Positions 27,041-36,739 of a stretch of 64,000 bases of DNA are shown here, in pieces (position 1 is the stretch's first letter; every line of letters starts with the position of its first letter). Source of the DNA: Hoplostethus atlanticus (Eukaryota; Chordata; Actinopteri; Trachichthyiformes; Trachichthyidae); the NCBI GenBank assembly GCA_034670405.1, contig JAXDDX010000005.1, positions 9,368,501 through 9,432,500 of the forward strand, written 5' to 3'. The notes below the pieces were generated by a model, which had not been told where the DNA came from, did no database searches, and was given only the letters and a program-made list of their open reading frames with translations. The translations under genes were made by a program, and so were the position numbers.

Positions 27041-28590
27041 TTTTTTTTACAATTGCTAACAAGCGTTTACCTATACTTAAGATACTTTTTCTAAACTCTT
27101 AACACAGCAACACACCTACATCACACAATTAGCCAAATAGTTAATTTTGTGCTCAAAACCACATTTTGTTAATTAAACACCAACTCTACATTTCAAAATG
27201 CAAAAAAACTTTCTCTACATACACTAACTCAAAACACGGCAAACCCGACTCAATATCAAATCATTCTTTCAAAACACTAGCACATGTTTTCTATCCAAGA
27301 GGAACATATAGTCAATCATAGCACAATGACTTTAAACTTTTTAACAGTTGATGGCATTACAAAAACTGCATTACTTTTCATGTTTCAGTTCTAATTGCAT
27401 ACAATATTTATTTATTTATTTTGTATTTATTTATTTATTGAATTGGGACAGTGCACATTAATCAACATATCAGCATTACACATCAATGTAAATGTGCCGG
27501 AATTAGCACAATTGCTAAATTTCATCCGTATAGACAATATGAAATCCATTGTTTTTTATAATTCAGTTTCCTTTTACTGTAAACCACTGTTTTGGTTTAG
27601 TGTTGAATGTGTGCATTTTTGGCAACATACTATCTATAAGTGAATGAGTCATCTTTACTTACTTACTGTACAGTAGAAAAAAAGTGACAAGAAGTGACAG
27701 AATTGCTGCAGTAAAAGCTTTATTAGCAACATGAAATTGCTGCCAGTGATGAACAAAAAATCCAACATACATGGCCTTTGGTTCCAAATGTGTAAAAATA
27801 AAATACACAAATACAGTAAAAAAGGCACAGAAGGGAAAAAACACAAAAATGCAAAGTCCTGTTCTAATCTATACGATCTTCAGCATTTGGCCACATGTTC
27901 TCGTCCACATCACATCTTATGTCGTCTCTCGCTATGCACCTTGGATAGAAACGCTTGGCATGCACAGTATGTGTAAATGCTTTTCAGTATGGCCTACTGT
28001 ATGTACTGTAACCCATGTTTACATGTAGAGTAGCATAGTGTAAAACTCACTATAGAACAAGACATATTGGATAGACACCATACCTGGACGTATTGGTGCC
28101 GGTGCTGGTGACCCGCTCACTGTTCCTTTCAAAAGGAACTGTGTACAACTGTTTCATTCGAACTCTGTGTTTGGTCTACTTTACACAACTTAGATCAGCT
28201 ATTTCTCAATGTTTCAGTGATCTGTTCATTGAAAAATGCTTATCAGCTGTTTCAATAAAGCTTTTGAGCTGCTGTTGTTGCAGATGTAGAGGCTTTATAC
28301 TATATTTAAGGTTTTGAACATTAGGTTTTCATTTCTGGCATACTGTGTGCAAGCATTTGTAAATAAGACAAGAAAGATCCATCATTTTGGTATTGGGTAA
28401 GCTTGTATGTAAAGAAGATCTAAGCATTTTAGAAATGTGTTAATTGATTGCATATTCTGTGAAAACAACATGAATTGTGTTAATGGTACGGTCCACAACC
28501 GACGGATGTTGTGCTAATTGTGTTTAGAGCTTTGAAAATGTGACTACAGATTGGACAAAAGGATGTTAGCGATTGTAAAATTTTTTTAAA
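27041..28590. mobile_element. Mariner-like non-autonomous element
   Basis: The left end ('ttttttttacaattgctaac') and the right end ('gttagcgattgtaaaatttt') are inverted copies, bounding about 1.55 kb. A related terminus ('ttttttccaattgctaac') recurs at about 30470-30490, so the family is present more than once. No transposase frame survives. The internal frames at 27.7-28.0 kb are low-complexity. Classification as Tc1/mariner-like rests on the terminus type and is tentative. Confidence 0.45.
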
Positions 28591-28843
28591 ACAAATGTAT
28601 AGCCATACCACATATTATTAAATGCCAATATCAATATGATAACATGATCATGGCATTAAAAATCTAATCCACCAATCCTGACAGCCTGAACATTCACATT
28701 ATGGCATCACAAAGAATATTCTATAGAACTCCATCCAGTGTTGCAGAGTTTCTGATCTCAGAGGCAAAATCACAAACAACAAGACCTGAAACAGCGACAC
28801 TTGAACTGCCTTTGACTAGAAATACTTCTTTCTGACTGTAGAA

Positions 28844-28877
28844 ATGAGCCCCAACCTTTCATTAAATCCAGCGTATG
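28844..28877 (+). CDS. Poly-SIM protein, exon 1
   Basis: A short first coding exon of eleven codons plus one base, from ATG at 28844 to a strong donor (TATG|GTGAGT). It joins in phase 1 to the exon at 29018, giving ...NPAYVWYFEHPWENQ. The donor, the acceptor and the continuous frame together support a real spliced gene. Upstream non-coding exons may exist. I do not recognise the N-terminal peptide. Confidence 0.6.
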
Positions 28878-29017
28878 GTGAGTTTTCAACATTTTTATAT
28901 GTGTTTAATAAACTAACAACAAAAGGGGCAAAACAAATCAGAATACAACTGGGTGTGTGTGGCCCATCTAGCCATGTCTTCACTGGTGATGAACTAACTC
29001 TCTTTTTCTTCTTTTAG

Positions 29018-30218
29018 TCTGGTACTTTGAACATCCCTGGGAGAACCAACTACCGATCATAATCTCTGATAGTGAGGTAGAAGATGAATCTCCTGAGGTG
29101 ACTGATGAAGAGAACTCTCCATCAAACTCATCCTCAGAGTCAATAGAGGAGGAGGAGATAGTGGAGAATCATCTGGCCCCACCTGTCATCATCATAACAT
29201 CTGACAGTGAGGAGGAGGAGAAGGAGGAGGAGGAGTTAGTGGGGAAACATCTGACCCCACCTGTTATCATCATAACATCTGACAGTGAGGAGGAGGAGAA
29301 GGAGGAGGAGGAGTTAGTGGGGAATCATCTGGCCCCACCTGTTATCATCATAACATCTGACAGTGAGGAGGAGGAGGAGGAGGAGAGGGGGGGAAATGTC
29401 TGACCCCACCTGTCATCATCATAACATCTGACAGTGAGGAGGAGTTAGTGGGGAAACATCTGACCCCACCTGTCATCATCATAACATCTGACAGTGAGGA
29501 GGAGGAGGAGGAGGAGATAGTGGGGAAACGTCTGACCCCACCTGTCATCATCATAACATCTGACAGTGAGGAGGAGGAGGAGGAGTTAGTGGGGAAACAT
29601 CTGACCCCACCTGTTATCATCATAACATCTGACAGTGAGGAGGAGGAGGAGGAGATAGTGGGGAAATGTCTGACCCCACCTGTCATCATCATAACATCTG
29701 ACGGTGAGGAGGAGGAGGAGGAGATAGTGGGGAAACGTCTGACCCCACCTGTCATCATCTTAACATCTGACAGTGAAGAGAAGGAGGAGGAGGAGATAGT
29801 GGGGAAACGTCTGACCCCACCTGTTATCATCATAACATCTGACAGTGAGGAGGAGGAGGAGGAGATAGTGGGGAAATGTCTGACCCCACCTGTCATCATC
29901 TTGACATCTGACAGTGAGGAGGAGCAGGAGTTGCCAGAGTCACGTTGCCATCATACCTCTGAAAACTATGATGCTGATGATGAAGATGAGGATGAGGAGC
30001 TAGCTCCCCTAGAGTCTGATCTGGACTCTGACACGTCATACAACCCTGTTGTGAGCTGGAAGTCTCCCAGTCCCATGGCTGGACCCAGCAGAGGCATCTG
30101 CTCTGGACTGGCCAGAGTCTCCAGTAAGAGAAGCAGGGAGGAAGAGGAGAATGAGGATGAGGAGGAGGTGAGGCCCTCCTTCTCCAATACTGGACTACAT
30201 TTAGTAATAAATGAGTGA
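29018..30218 (+). CDS. Tandem SUMO-interacting-motif (poly-SIM) protein, exon 2, frame broken once
   Basis: The exon begins after a polypyrimidine tract and TTTTAG. A first motif (LPIIISDSEVEDE) leads into at least eleven copies of a 17-25 residue unit with core TPPVIIITSDSEEE. Three consecutive Ile plus a Ser-Asp-Ser-Glu acidic tail is a textbook SUMO-interacting motif with casein-kinase-2-type Ser sites. Copies differ mainly in the number of Glu codons and in His/Arg/Cys after GK. A one-base loss in a G run at about 29386-29393 ends the first frame at 29403; copies 4-11 continue in the next frame. The tail is acidic, with a basic patch (SSKRSREEEE), and ends at 30216-30218. A GTGAGG donor at 30168 could splice onward. 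By inference the protein would bind poly-SUMO in the nucleus. SIMC1 or RNF4-like proteins are distant functional analogues, not proven homologues. Confidence 0.6.
29173..29925 (+). repeat. Coding minisatellite, eleven ~50-75 bp units
   Basis: Each unit has the core 'ccacctgtcatcatcataa' followed by 'catctgacagtgagg' and a variable (GAG)n run. Lengths change in multiples of three except at the G-rich break near 29390. Synonymous and first-position changes (cat/cgt/tgt after 'gggaaa') are shared among non-adjacent units, which suggests unequal exchange or conversion. The antisense frame is open across the array only because of its composition. Confidence 0.9.
30206..30211 (+). terminator. Possible polyadenylation signal
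   Basis: An AATAAA hexamer overlaps the last codons of the poly-SIM frame. It is unusually early for a terminal exon. If used, cleavage would fall about 20 bases downstream, right after the stop. Confidence 0.25.
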
Positions 30219-30408
30219 AAACTCAAGTTGCATGTTGTGTGACATTGATTCAGAATTGGAGGATGATTGGAAGTGTGATCTTCCTTCTTCACCTATATAA
30301 CTATATAACTAGAAATAAGAAACACGGTTGGATGGCAAAGGCTGTGGACTTGAAGGAGAAGTTGAGGTATGGGATTAAGGAGTGAGAAATGCTTGCGGCT
30401 GGGAGGTT

Positions 30409-30410
<2 letters not shown>

Positions 30411-30447
<37 letters not shown>
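30411..30447. repeat. CA microsatellite
   Basis: About 18 CA units downstream of the poly-SIM gene. Confidence 0.95.
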
Positions 30448-30451
<4 letters not shown>

Positions 30452-30622
30452 CCTAGATAATTTAATTACAGTTTTTTCCAATTGCTAACTCGCATCGGTC
30501 AATACTGAAGCCACATTGTCAAAACTCTTCATACAGTCTGCATTACCAACATGCATCTTGGCCAAACAGTTAATCTCACATCCAAAACTCACTCAAACCA
30601 CCAAAACACTTCATACATAGAT

Positions 30623-30800
30623 GCACCACCTGAAGTTCAACCTCAACAAGACTGAGCTGGTGTTCCTCCCGGGGAAGGGCTGCCCGCTCTGAGGCCTGTC
30701 CATCGCCATTGACAATGCGGACCACAACCTCCCTTCTCCGATCTCTACACTGGCTCCCTGCATCCAGTTTAAGACTCTGGTGCTAGCCAATACCATAAAA
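30623..30800 (+). pseudogene. L2/Maui-type LINE reverse transcriptase relic
   Basis: Reading the plus strand gives HLKFNLNKTELVFLPGKG, then a stop, then GLSIAIDNA, and after a jump LAPCIQFKTLVLANT. These match conserved C-terminal RT/linker stretches of fish L2-type LINEs (the 'LNKTE' and 'FKTLVLA' motifs). Internal stops and missing sequence show a short, decayed fragment. Confidence 0.55.
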
Positions 30801-31061
30801 TTCTGTGTAAACCTCCCTATCTGCAGATTGAATAAACTGCAACTACATGTTCTAGCATTAGCTTTGTAAACTTGCAATACTGCTGAATTACAGTAAAAAG
30901 AAATAGGTATAGTGATTATTTAATGGCTGTGCTAGTAAAATGTTAAGCTTGCATGTGTACCATGCAGTGCACCATGCAGGGTGTATTATACAGTAGAGCA
31001 GAGAATAGCTGACTGCTTATTTAAGTCTATTTTTAGTCTAATTCCAAAGCACTGCCCCTGG

Positions 31062-31143
31062 GAATAGACAATCAATATCTTTGCAAGTTTATTAATATAG
31101 GAGTGAATAGACAATCGATATCTTTGCAAGTTTATTAATATAA
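31062..31143. repeat. Short tandem duplication (~43 bp x2)
   Basis: 'gaatagacaatcaatatc' plus 'tttgcaagtttattaata' occurs twice in a row with one or two differences. Confidence 0.85.
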
Positions 31144-31228
31144 ACAGAACCCCCTGTGACTTTCACTGTTTATTTGTTTTGTCAGCCACCAGAGGCTCTT
31201 GTAGGGTTGTTGGTGTGATGTGCATTGA

Positions 31229-31257
31229 GTGTGTGTGTGTGTGTGTGTGTGTGTGTA
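31229..31257. repeat. GT microsatellite
   Basis: About 14 GT units. Confidence 0.95.
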
Positions 31258-32218
31258 GGCATAAGTGGTTTATGAAACCAATTTTCAGGTTTACATACCA
31301 ACATTACAAGACCACTCGGGTTAGGAGACCACTTTTGATGGTCTCGTAATTCGGGGAATTTAAATTGTTATAATTATTGAATAATAATAATTTAAAGCAT
31401 TATTAATACATGTATGATTACTACATTACTGGTATTATTAATTAATATTGCCATTTGACTGTTATAACCCTCCCCACGCTTTTTATGACCTTTACAAATA
31501 TGGGCTTTACAAACCATGTGTATGTGTGAACTTCCAACAGTGCCACCAACAGGTGGGAATTGGTATTGCAAGGTATACACACTGGCGCCAAATTATACAC
31601 ATTTACCCGCCATATTTATGTCAAGAAGATTTTCCGTGCTTGGAGCAGTGTGGATATTAGCATTGGAGCTCCAACAATTCTTTGGGATCGAAAATCGAAG
31701 GTAAGCCCTTAATATTATATATTTTGTACATTAAATGAAAACTATATGTCTGATAGCCTCAACAAAGTAGCTTTACAACTTATTTAATTAATTGTGTTCG
31801 TTAGTTAACAAGATTACTCAGAAATACTCTCAAGACTGTCAATGCAGTGAGTTATTTGCTAACTACACCCACTTGTATACAAGCTTTATCATTTATTATT
31901 TTATTATTAAAACGTGTCCTCTCATTCGCTTCCATTCCATTCATCTATGGCGCATTAGGTGGCTGCGCCATGACCTGAAAATTACTGCTAAAATAAAAAT
32001 AGCTAAAAAATATCGCTAGCTAAAAATAGCTGCACACAAGCCAGGTTCATTCTCATCCAGAGGCCGCAGTGATTACATGTGTTTTCCCCTCTCCTTCACC
32101 TGGCCCTTTTTTATATTCATCCTTTGTGTTCTGGTGTGCGTGATTGACTACGTAAGTTATGACTGTTGTTAAGAGGGACATTATTAGTAGTTGAAGTTAA
32201 TATGTTTGTAGTTATGTT

Positions 32219-32395
32219 CGTCCATGGTGGTACCCCGCGACCGCCGGCTCTAGGTCGGCTTGGGAAGGCCCAGGGTGAAGGTGGCTTGCGGCTCTGGCCG
32301 TGAGCTACAGCACCCCTCGCCCGGCCGGACCTCGCCGCTTCCCAGGGCCGTGGACTTAGTGCTCGCTGCGCCCTCTCTCCCTGCCCGCAGATGAT
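32219..32395 (+). other. Possible 28S rRNA (expansion segment) fragment
   Basis: This GC-rich block includes 'gaccgccggctctaggtcgg', 'ctggccgtgagctacagc' and 'gggccgtggacttagtgctc'. It resembles a variable expansion segment of vertebrate 28S rRNA and is quite unlike the AT-rich surroundings. It would be a dispersed rDNA-derived fragment or the head of an rRNA-derived SINE, not a functional gene. Identification is from memory of rRNA sequence. Confidence 0.4.
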
Positions 32396-32540
32396 AACGT
32401 TAGCCTCGTTGGTGCTGCACACATGCCAGGTTCATTGTCATTCAGAGCCCGCAGTGATTACATGTGTCTTTCCCTCTCGTTCACCTGGCCCTTTTTTATA
32501 TTCATCCGTTGTGTTTTGGTGTGCGCGATTGACCACGTAA

Positions 32541-33073
32541 TGCCGGGGTTAGACTACACGATATTTTTGTCTTTTACGATGGTTACTGTGTAGTATTAGG
32601 CGATTATAGAGTGTCTCTCGGCCGTGACTTGGCCGAGAGACATGACAGACTACACGTTGGTCACTGACCAACGGCGTGCGTGATGTCATCGGAACAAGAA
32701 TGTAAACAAACAATGGCGTCCGAAGCGGTATGTATGATACTGGCTGTCTTGTGTTCCGCAACGCCGAAAAAAATTAAAGATAAAACGACTATGGACCCGT
32801 TCTTGGGTCGCACGAAGAGAACAGTATGAAACCTAGAAATGAAACCTAAATGTAGCTAGCTGGTTAGCCTCCACGGTGGTGTTAATGGGGGTGTTAATGC
32901 CAGAGCTCGGCAAACCTTTCCTCGGTTTCATAGTTCTACCTAGCGGCACCAACAACTTCATTCCTCTTTCGCTTCGCCATGTTTGTTTATGAGGCGTCCC
33001 AGATGCGGCGTCAGTTGTCGTGCACTGTCACACTACACAAGATAAAACGATCGATTGCAGTCTGACCCCGGCA
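32541..33073. mobile_element. MITE, 533 bp, TAA target duplication
   Basis: The left terminus TGCCGGGGTTAGAC and the right terminus GTCTGACCCCGGCA are inverted repeats with one mismatch. The 3 bp TAA on both sides (32538-32540 and 33074-33076) is a target duplication: removing the element restores the sequence of the neighbouring intact repeat copy. TAA target sites fit the PIF/Harbinger group. There is no coding capacity. Confidence 0.75.
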
Positions 33074-33324
33074 TAAATTATGACTGTTGTAAAGAGGGAC
33101 ATTATTCGTAGTTATTTCAATTTGATATGTTTGTAGTTATGGGAAGCTGACAAGCTAATGCATTTGCGAGTGCTTATGTTAACCGGCTTTCTGCTGTCGG
33201 CGTCAGTTTTGGAGCCAGGTGTAACTCCCGAAAGGGGTTATTACTATTATAAAGGGTTATTACTATTATACTGCTACTATTATCTGTGGAGACTGACTTG
33301 ACATAATATTTTGTAGTGAGCGTG

Positions 33325-33433
33325 ATGAGGAGTAGTACCAGGGGACTAAATCCTCTCCAAGATGCAGAACAAAACATCAAGTTGGGGAAAGATAAAGACT
33401 TCATTACATGGAGATACATCAATCACACCAAAG
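33325..33433 (+). pseudogene. KMT5A-like SET protein, N-terminal exon relic
   Basis: A 36-codon exon from ATG 33325 to a consensus donor (AAAG|GTAAGA). It contains RGLNPLQDAE and ITWRYINHTKG, which resemble the segment leading into the SET domain of the multicopy fish KMT5A-like (SET8-like) genes. Known members continue with the 'GYGVF' SET start, but the next ~300 bases contain no such exon, so the central SET domain is missing. Together with the broken exon at 33733 this marks a decayed gene copy. Confidence 0.5.
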
Positions 33434-33732
33434 GTAAGATTTTTTGTTTTAAACCTTGCGTTTGCTAATGCAAGTTAACCTCTGTTGTGTTAGATAAAGA
33501 ATGCTCCATCAGAGATACAGCTGTGACAAGTTAATATGCAAAACATGCAGAAATGAATGCATGCAATGAATCCAATAATGTGGATGACATGTTAGTGTCA
33601 GTGATGGGTGGATACATCTTGAAATAGACAAAGTCTGAAAGATCTAACATCAATACAGATGTGATCTAAGTTTCATCTAAATGTTTTTTATTAGTTATTT
33701 GATTTTCCTTTCCTTTCCAATCTCATTATTAG

Positions 33733-33877
33733 AAAATGTACTTTTGTATGCATATGTAAAGTGAAGTGGATGGTATGCCCCATCTTTGTTTATTTTCCAT
33801 TATGGACATACGGGAAGGTCAAGAGATTACGTATGAGTATGGAGGAGTTGGCTTGCCATGGACAGGAAATGTCCGAG
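33733..33877 (+). pseudogene. KMT5A-like SET protein, C-terminal SET exon relic
   Basis: After an ATTAG acceptor the frame reads a stop (TAA 33757), then SEVDGMPHLCLF and REGQEITYEYGGVGLPW, ending at a strong donor (CGAG|GTAAGT). The 'EITYEYG' and following 'PW' match the last conserved motif of SET methyltransferase domains, which in active enzymes helps bind the cofactor and substrate lysine. The in-frame stop and the missing middle exons argue against function. Confidence 0.55.
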
Positions 33878-34115
33878 GTAAGTAGTACCATTGACTTTTA
33901 TTGAATAATTAAAGTATTTTTTAAAGGGGGGGTATTGTACTCATTTTGGGCTATTTAAACTGTTCCTGGGGGTCTTTACAAGACGTTTGTGAAGTCTATA
34001 TCAAAAGAAATCCTAAAACCAGCTTCTGTGGTGTGTGTTTCAGTCGCTCATTTTATCCATTGTAAAGAACAGACTGTTTTGAGGGCGTGGAGGCCTCACG
34101 CCGTGAGTGAGGCGG

Positions 34116-34174
34116 CCAATCAGAGCAGTGCTCATTACATACAACCTACACGCAATGGCCTGGCGGGGGCGGCG
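34116..34174 (+). promoter_or_regulatory. CCAAT box and GC box
   Basis: A CCAAT pentamer in context GGCCAATCAGAG (34116-34120) and a GC-box-like GGCGGGGGCGGCG (34162-34174) lie 63-121 bases before an ATG in good context (ACCATGG, 34237). This is a compact NF-Y/Sp1-style promoter arrangement without a TATA box. Function is inferred. Confidence 0.45.
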
Positions 34175-34236
34175 AGCAGAGTGCTCATGCTGCTCAAGGT
34201 AAACAAATAAGCTTGATGCAGAAATCTACCATAACC

Positions 34237-34320
34237 ATGGCGGCCGCTCCAGAACCAACACTGAGACCGTACATGTTTGAGCCGGAGTCTGACCCAGAAT
34301 GGGAAGAGGCAGCTGAGGCG
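34237..34320 (+). CDS. Acidic small protein, exon 1 (hypothetical)
   Basis: A strong-context ATG opens 28 codons (MAAAPEPTLRPYMFEPESD...WEEAAEA). The 'RPYMFEPE' start resembles first exons of uncharacterised fish proteins. A weak donor (GCG|GTTCCA) would join in phase 0 to the exon at 35878. Without splicing the frame ends at 34401. The promoter-like sequence just upstream supports transcription. Function is unknown. Confidence 0.35.
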
Positions 34321-35159
34321 GTTCCACTTAGTTTCTCAATGATAACAATTCTGTGTAATATTGTACTTTCGTGCCTTGTGTTTGTGTATGTGGGTGTGTG
34401 AGCGACACTCTCTGCTGTAGCCGGTCTGTTTATGGCTCATGTCCATAAGCTTATTGAATACAACTTGCAGACAAGCTAGGATTGACAATTTTGTTGAGCT
34501 AGTTAGCCAATATATTATTGGATGCAATCTATTTGCATCCAAACAGCGCAGCCAAACAACCAAACGCGATTGTACTAATGGTGGCTAAAGTTTACCAAGC
34601 CTGACACGTTCGACAGACTTATAAAACAGACACTGGTCCCAACAAATAATTTTAAGATGAGTCCTGACTCCAACCAATAACTTTACTTTTACTTTACTTT
34701 ACTTTTAATGACTCCAGCTTTAGTTTTCTTACTTCTTCCACACCCAACAAGCCCGTGGCTAGCCCCGCTAGCTCGTTAGCTAACCAGCAGTCGAATATAC
34801 TAACCAGACTAATTTGGTAAATTAAATCAAAACATGGTGACACTTACAGATTCCAATTTTGCAGATGGGTCACGTACCTTATGAATTGCTCCATCTTTAA
34901 GCTTCAATTTAGATGCTAATCCTGCCGTTGCTCAAGCAGTCTGAGGACTGATCATCACACACAGAAAAAACTGTAGCCGTTGCCGTTAAAAATAAAATTA
35001 ATCCACTCTGTCCTGGCATTTTCGCTTGTTGGGAGACTGTGCGGGGATCTATGTTGCTGCCTGCATCCTACAAAATAATAACTGGAGAGTTGATATATCT
35101 CCTGATATGTTGTTTTAGCTTCACTCGTCGCAAAGTAATGGTGCATTCCAGTGTACTCG

Positions 35160-35269
35160 ACCAAATCATGCCCTCCTAAACCATGAGTAAGCTGAAGGCT
35201 AAGGTTGTATAAGCCTTGTGTGTGTTTATTGTGTGTGCTTACTCATGGTTTAGGGGGGCATGATTTGGT
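35160..35269. repeat. Near-perfect hairpin, 33 bp stem
   Basis: 35160-35192 and 35237-35269 are reverse complements with one mismatch in 33, separated by a 44-base spacer. The stem contains 'ctaaaccatgagtaagc'. It could be a minimal MITE or a transcribed hairpin. No target duplication is obvious. Confidence 0.8.
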
Positions 35270-35877
35270 ATATCAGGACCCAATATATAGCTTTCAGTAA
35301 ACTACAGTAGGTCACATCACAACTTGGCATGACTTGAAATATTGGGCTATGTGAAAAGATGGGCCTAGATATCCATCACTACTAGCAAGCTATCCATTGT
35401 ACTAGCACTCACTTAATAAAAATTCACAAGGTTTATATCAACTAATGTATTTTATTATCTAGAAAAAATAGTAAATATTGTGAGCCTGTACAGTAGAAGT
35501 CCTAGCCAAATATATTCAGATAATATTTGATTGACGTATGTGAGATTGTAGATCATTTATATGAAAGTTTTGAAGCCTCTATGTTACTTGGCAATGCCAG
35601 CGCTGAGCTCATCATGGGTTGACCACTTAAGTCTACATAGCATTGCTATGTTGATGTCATGACAGCCAGTGTCAGGAAAGAATACTACCCTTTATTCTTA
35701 TATATTCATGAACCTGTCTAGCTGCTATGTCACTTCATTTAAATTGTTATGTCATTTTGACTTAATGAGGTATGCACAGAACAGCAATCTCAATTTGTTT
35801 GTCGGTTTTCATGTAGTGCTTATGTAGGCGTTATGTATGCCTAATGTTTTGTTCTCTTTTCTTTGTATTTTAATCAG

Positions 35878-35964
35878 AATGAATCTGAAACCAGTGAAGA
35901 GGAAGAATCAGATGAACGTGATCCAGAATATGTTCCAGCCTCAGAAACTGATACAGAAGAATGA
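35878..35964 (+). CDS. Acidic small protein, exon 2 (hypothetical)
   Basis: After TTTTAATCAG the frame gives 28 residues (NESETSEEEESDERDPEYVP...) and a stop at 35962. The Glu/Ser-rich string with 'DPEYVP' resembles an acidic linker I associate with uncharacterised multi-domain fish proteins, some linked to KMT5A-like SET domains. It joins in phase 0 with the exon at 34237 but not with the SET exon at 33733 (phase 1). It may be a remnant of a longer gene. Confidence 0.35.
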   Translation, partial: NESETSEEEESDERDPEYVPASETDTEE

Positions 35965-35985
35965 GGTTCTGAAAAAGGAAGTGGT

Positions 35986-36648
35986 TCACTTAAAGTAAAG
36001 CAAAGAGCTAATGGTGAAAATAAAAACTATGAATATTGTATCCATTGCAGGGGTATCAGTGAGTGGTAGTAGTTTGGTTGGTTTGTTATATTTAAAATCA
36101 CCAATGGTGCTCAAGGCACAGTGTGATATGTACTCTGGCCACTTTGCCCGATAAAGCTTCTGTAATGCTTCTGAGGATTTAATTAGGTCCTCGTTTTCAG
36201 CCATGAGAGCATGGCAATGAATAACGTCACTTACTTTTAACAAGCCTTGCATTTTCAATGCAAGGCTTGGAGTTTTGTAACTGTTCTGATCCTTGTCAAA
36301 TCCTGCAGTCTCTATTACTGCCTCAATTACATTCATGAAATTTCTTGGTTTTATAGCATCCTCTAAGGTTAGGATTGGAGACTTTTTGCGCATGGTCTGT
36401 AGGAAACTTCCAAGCTGATGGATCTTTTGGTGGATATAGTCATGTTTTGAAGGATCATGTCTATGTTTGCTGTAAAGGGACTCGGCAAACCGTAGAAGGC
36501 AAAAGTCATTGCGAACTACACTTGCAATGTCATCCTCATGCATACGGCTTAACATCTTAAGCACCCCGTCTTCAACAGTGCTTGAACATGCTGACTTGAC
36601 CACTGATGCTTTGCCAAGCAAGCACTCTTTTTCTGCCTTGGTGTTCAT
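35986..36648 (-). pseudogene. Conserved fish domain of unknown function, partial, inverted
   Basis: A 220-residue minus-strand frame with patterns such as MHEDDIASVVRND, SLYSKHRHDPSKHDY, TPSLALKMQG and LSTIGDFKYNKPT. I recognise this as a domain repeatedly seen in large uncharacterised fish and invertebrate proteins, often with zinc knuckles and sometimes with KMT5A-like SET domains. Its enzymatic role is unknown to me. The upstream zinc-knuckle part is absent and the foldback element begins about 80 bases upstream, so it is truncated. It faces the plus-strand acidic exon, suggesting an inversion if both came from one gene. Confidence 0.45.
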
Positions 36649-36739
36649 GGTCCTCTGGCTTAGTACAACCCCAATGTGTTGTACATTTGTTTCAAAAGTT
36701 GTCTTCTATATAACATGTTTGTTGCGGGGGGGGGGGGGG

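Larger units (their letters stand above)
32027..33141. repeat. Duplicated ~190 bp repeat, second copy split by a MITE
   Basis: The unit at 32027-32216 ('gctgcacacaagccagg' ... 'gtttgtagttatg') recurs at about 32412-32540 and resumes at 33074-33141. The interruption is exactly the MITE listed at 32541-33073. A GC-rich block (32217-32411) lies between the two copies. Confidence 0.8.

Noticed and set aside
29348-29899. 183-codon minus-strand frame across the poly-SIM array
   Set aside because: It is the antisense shadow of the repeat (TGGVRxFPTxSSSSS) and remains open only because the units lack stops in that frame; no start context or splice signals.
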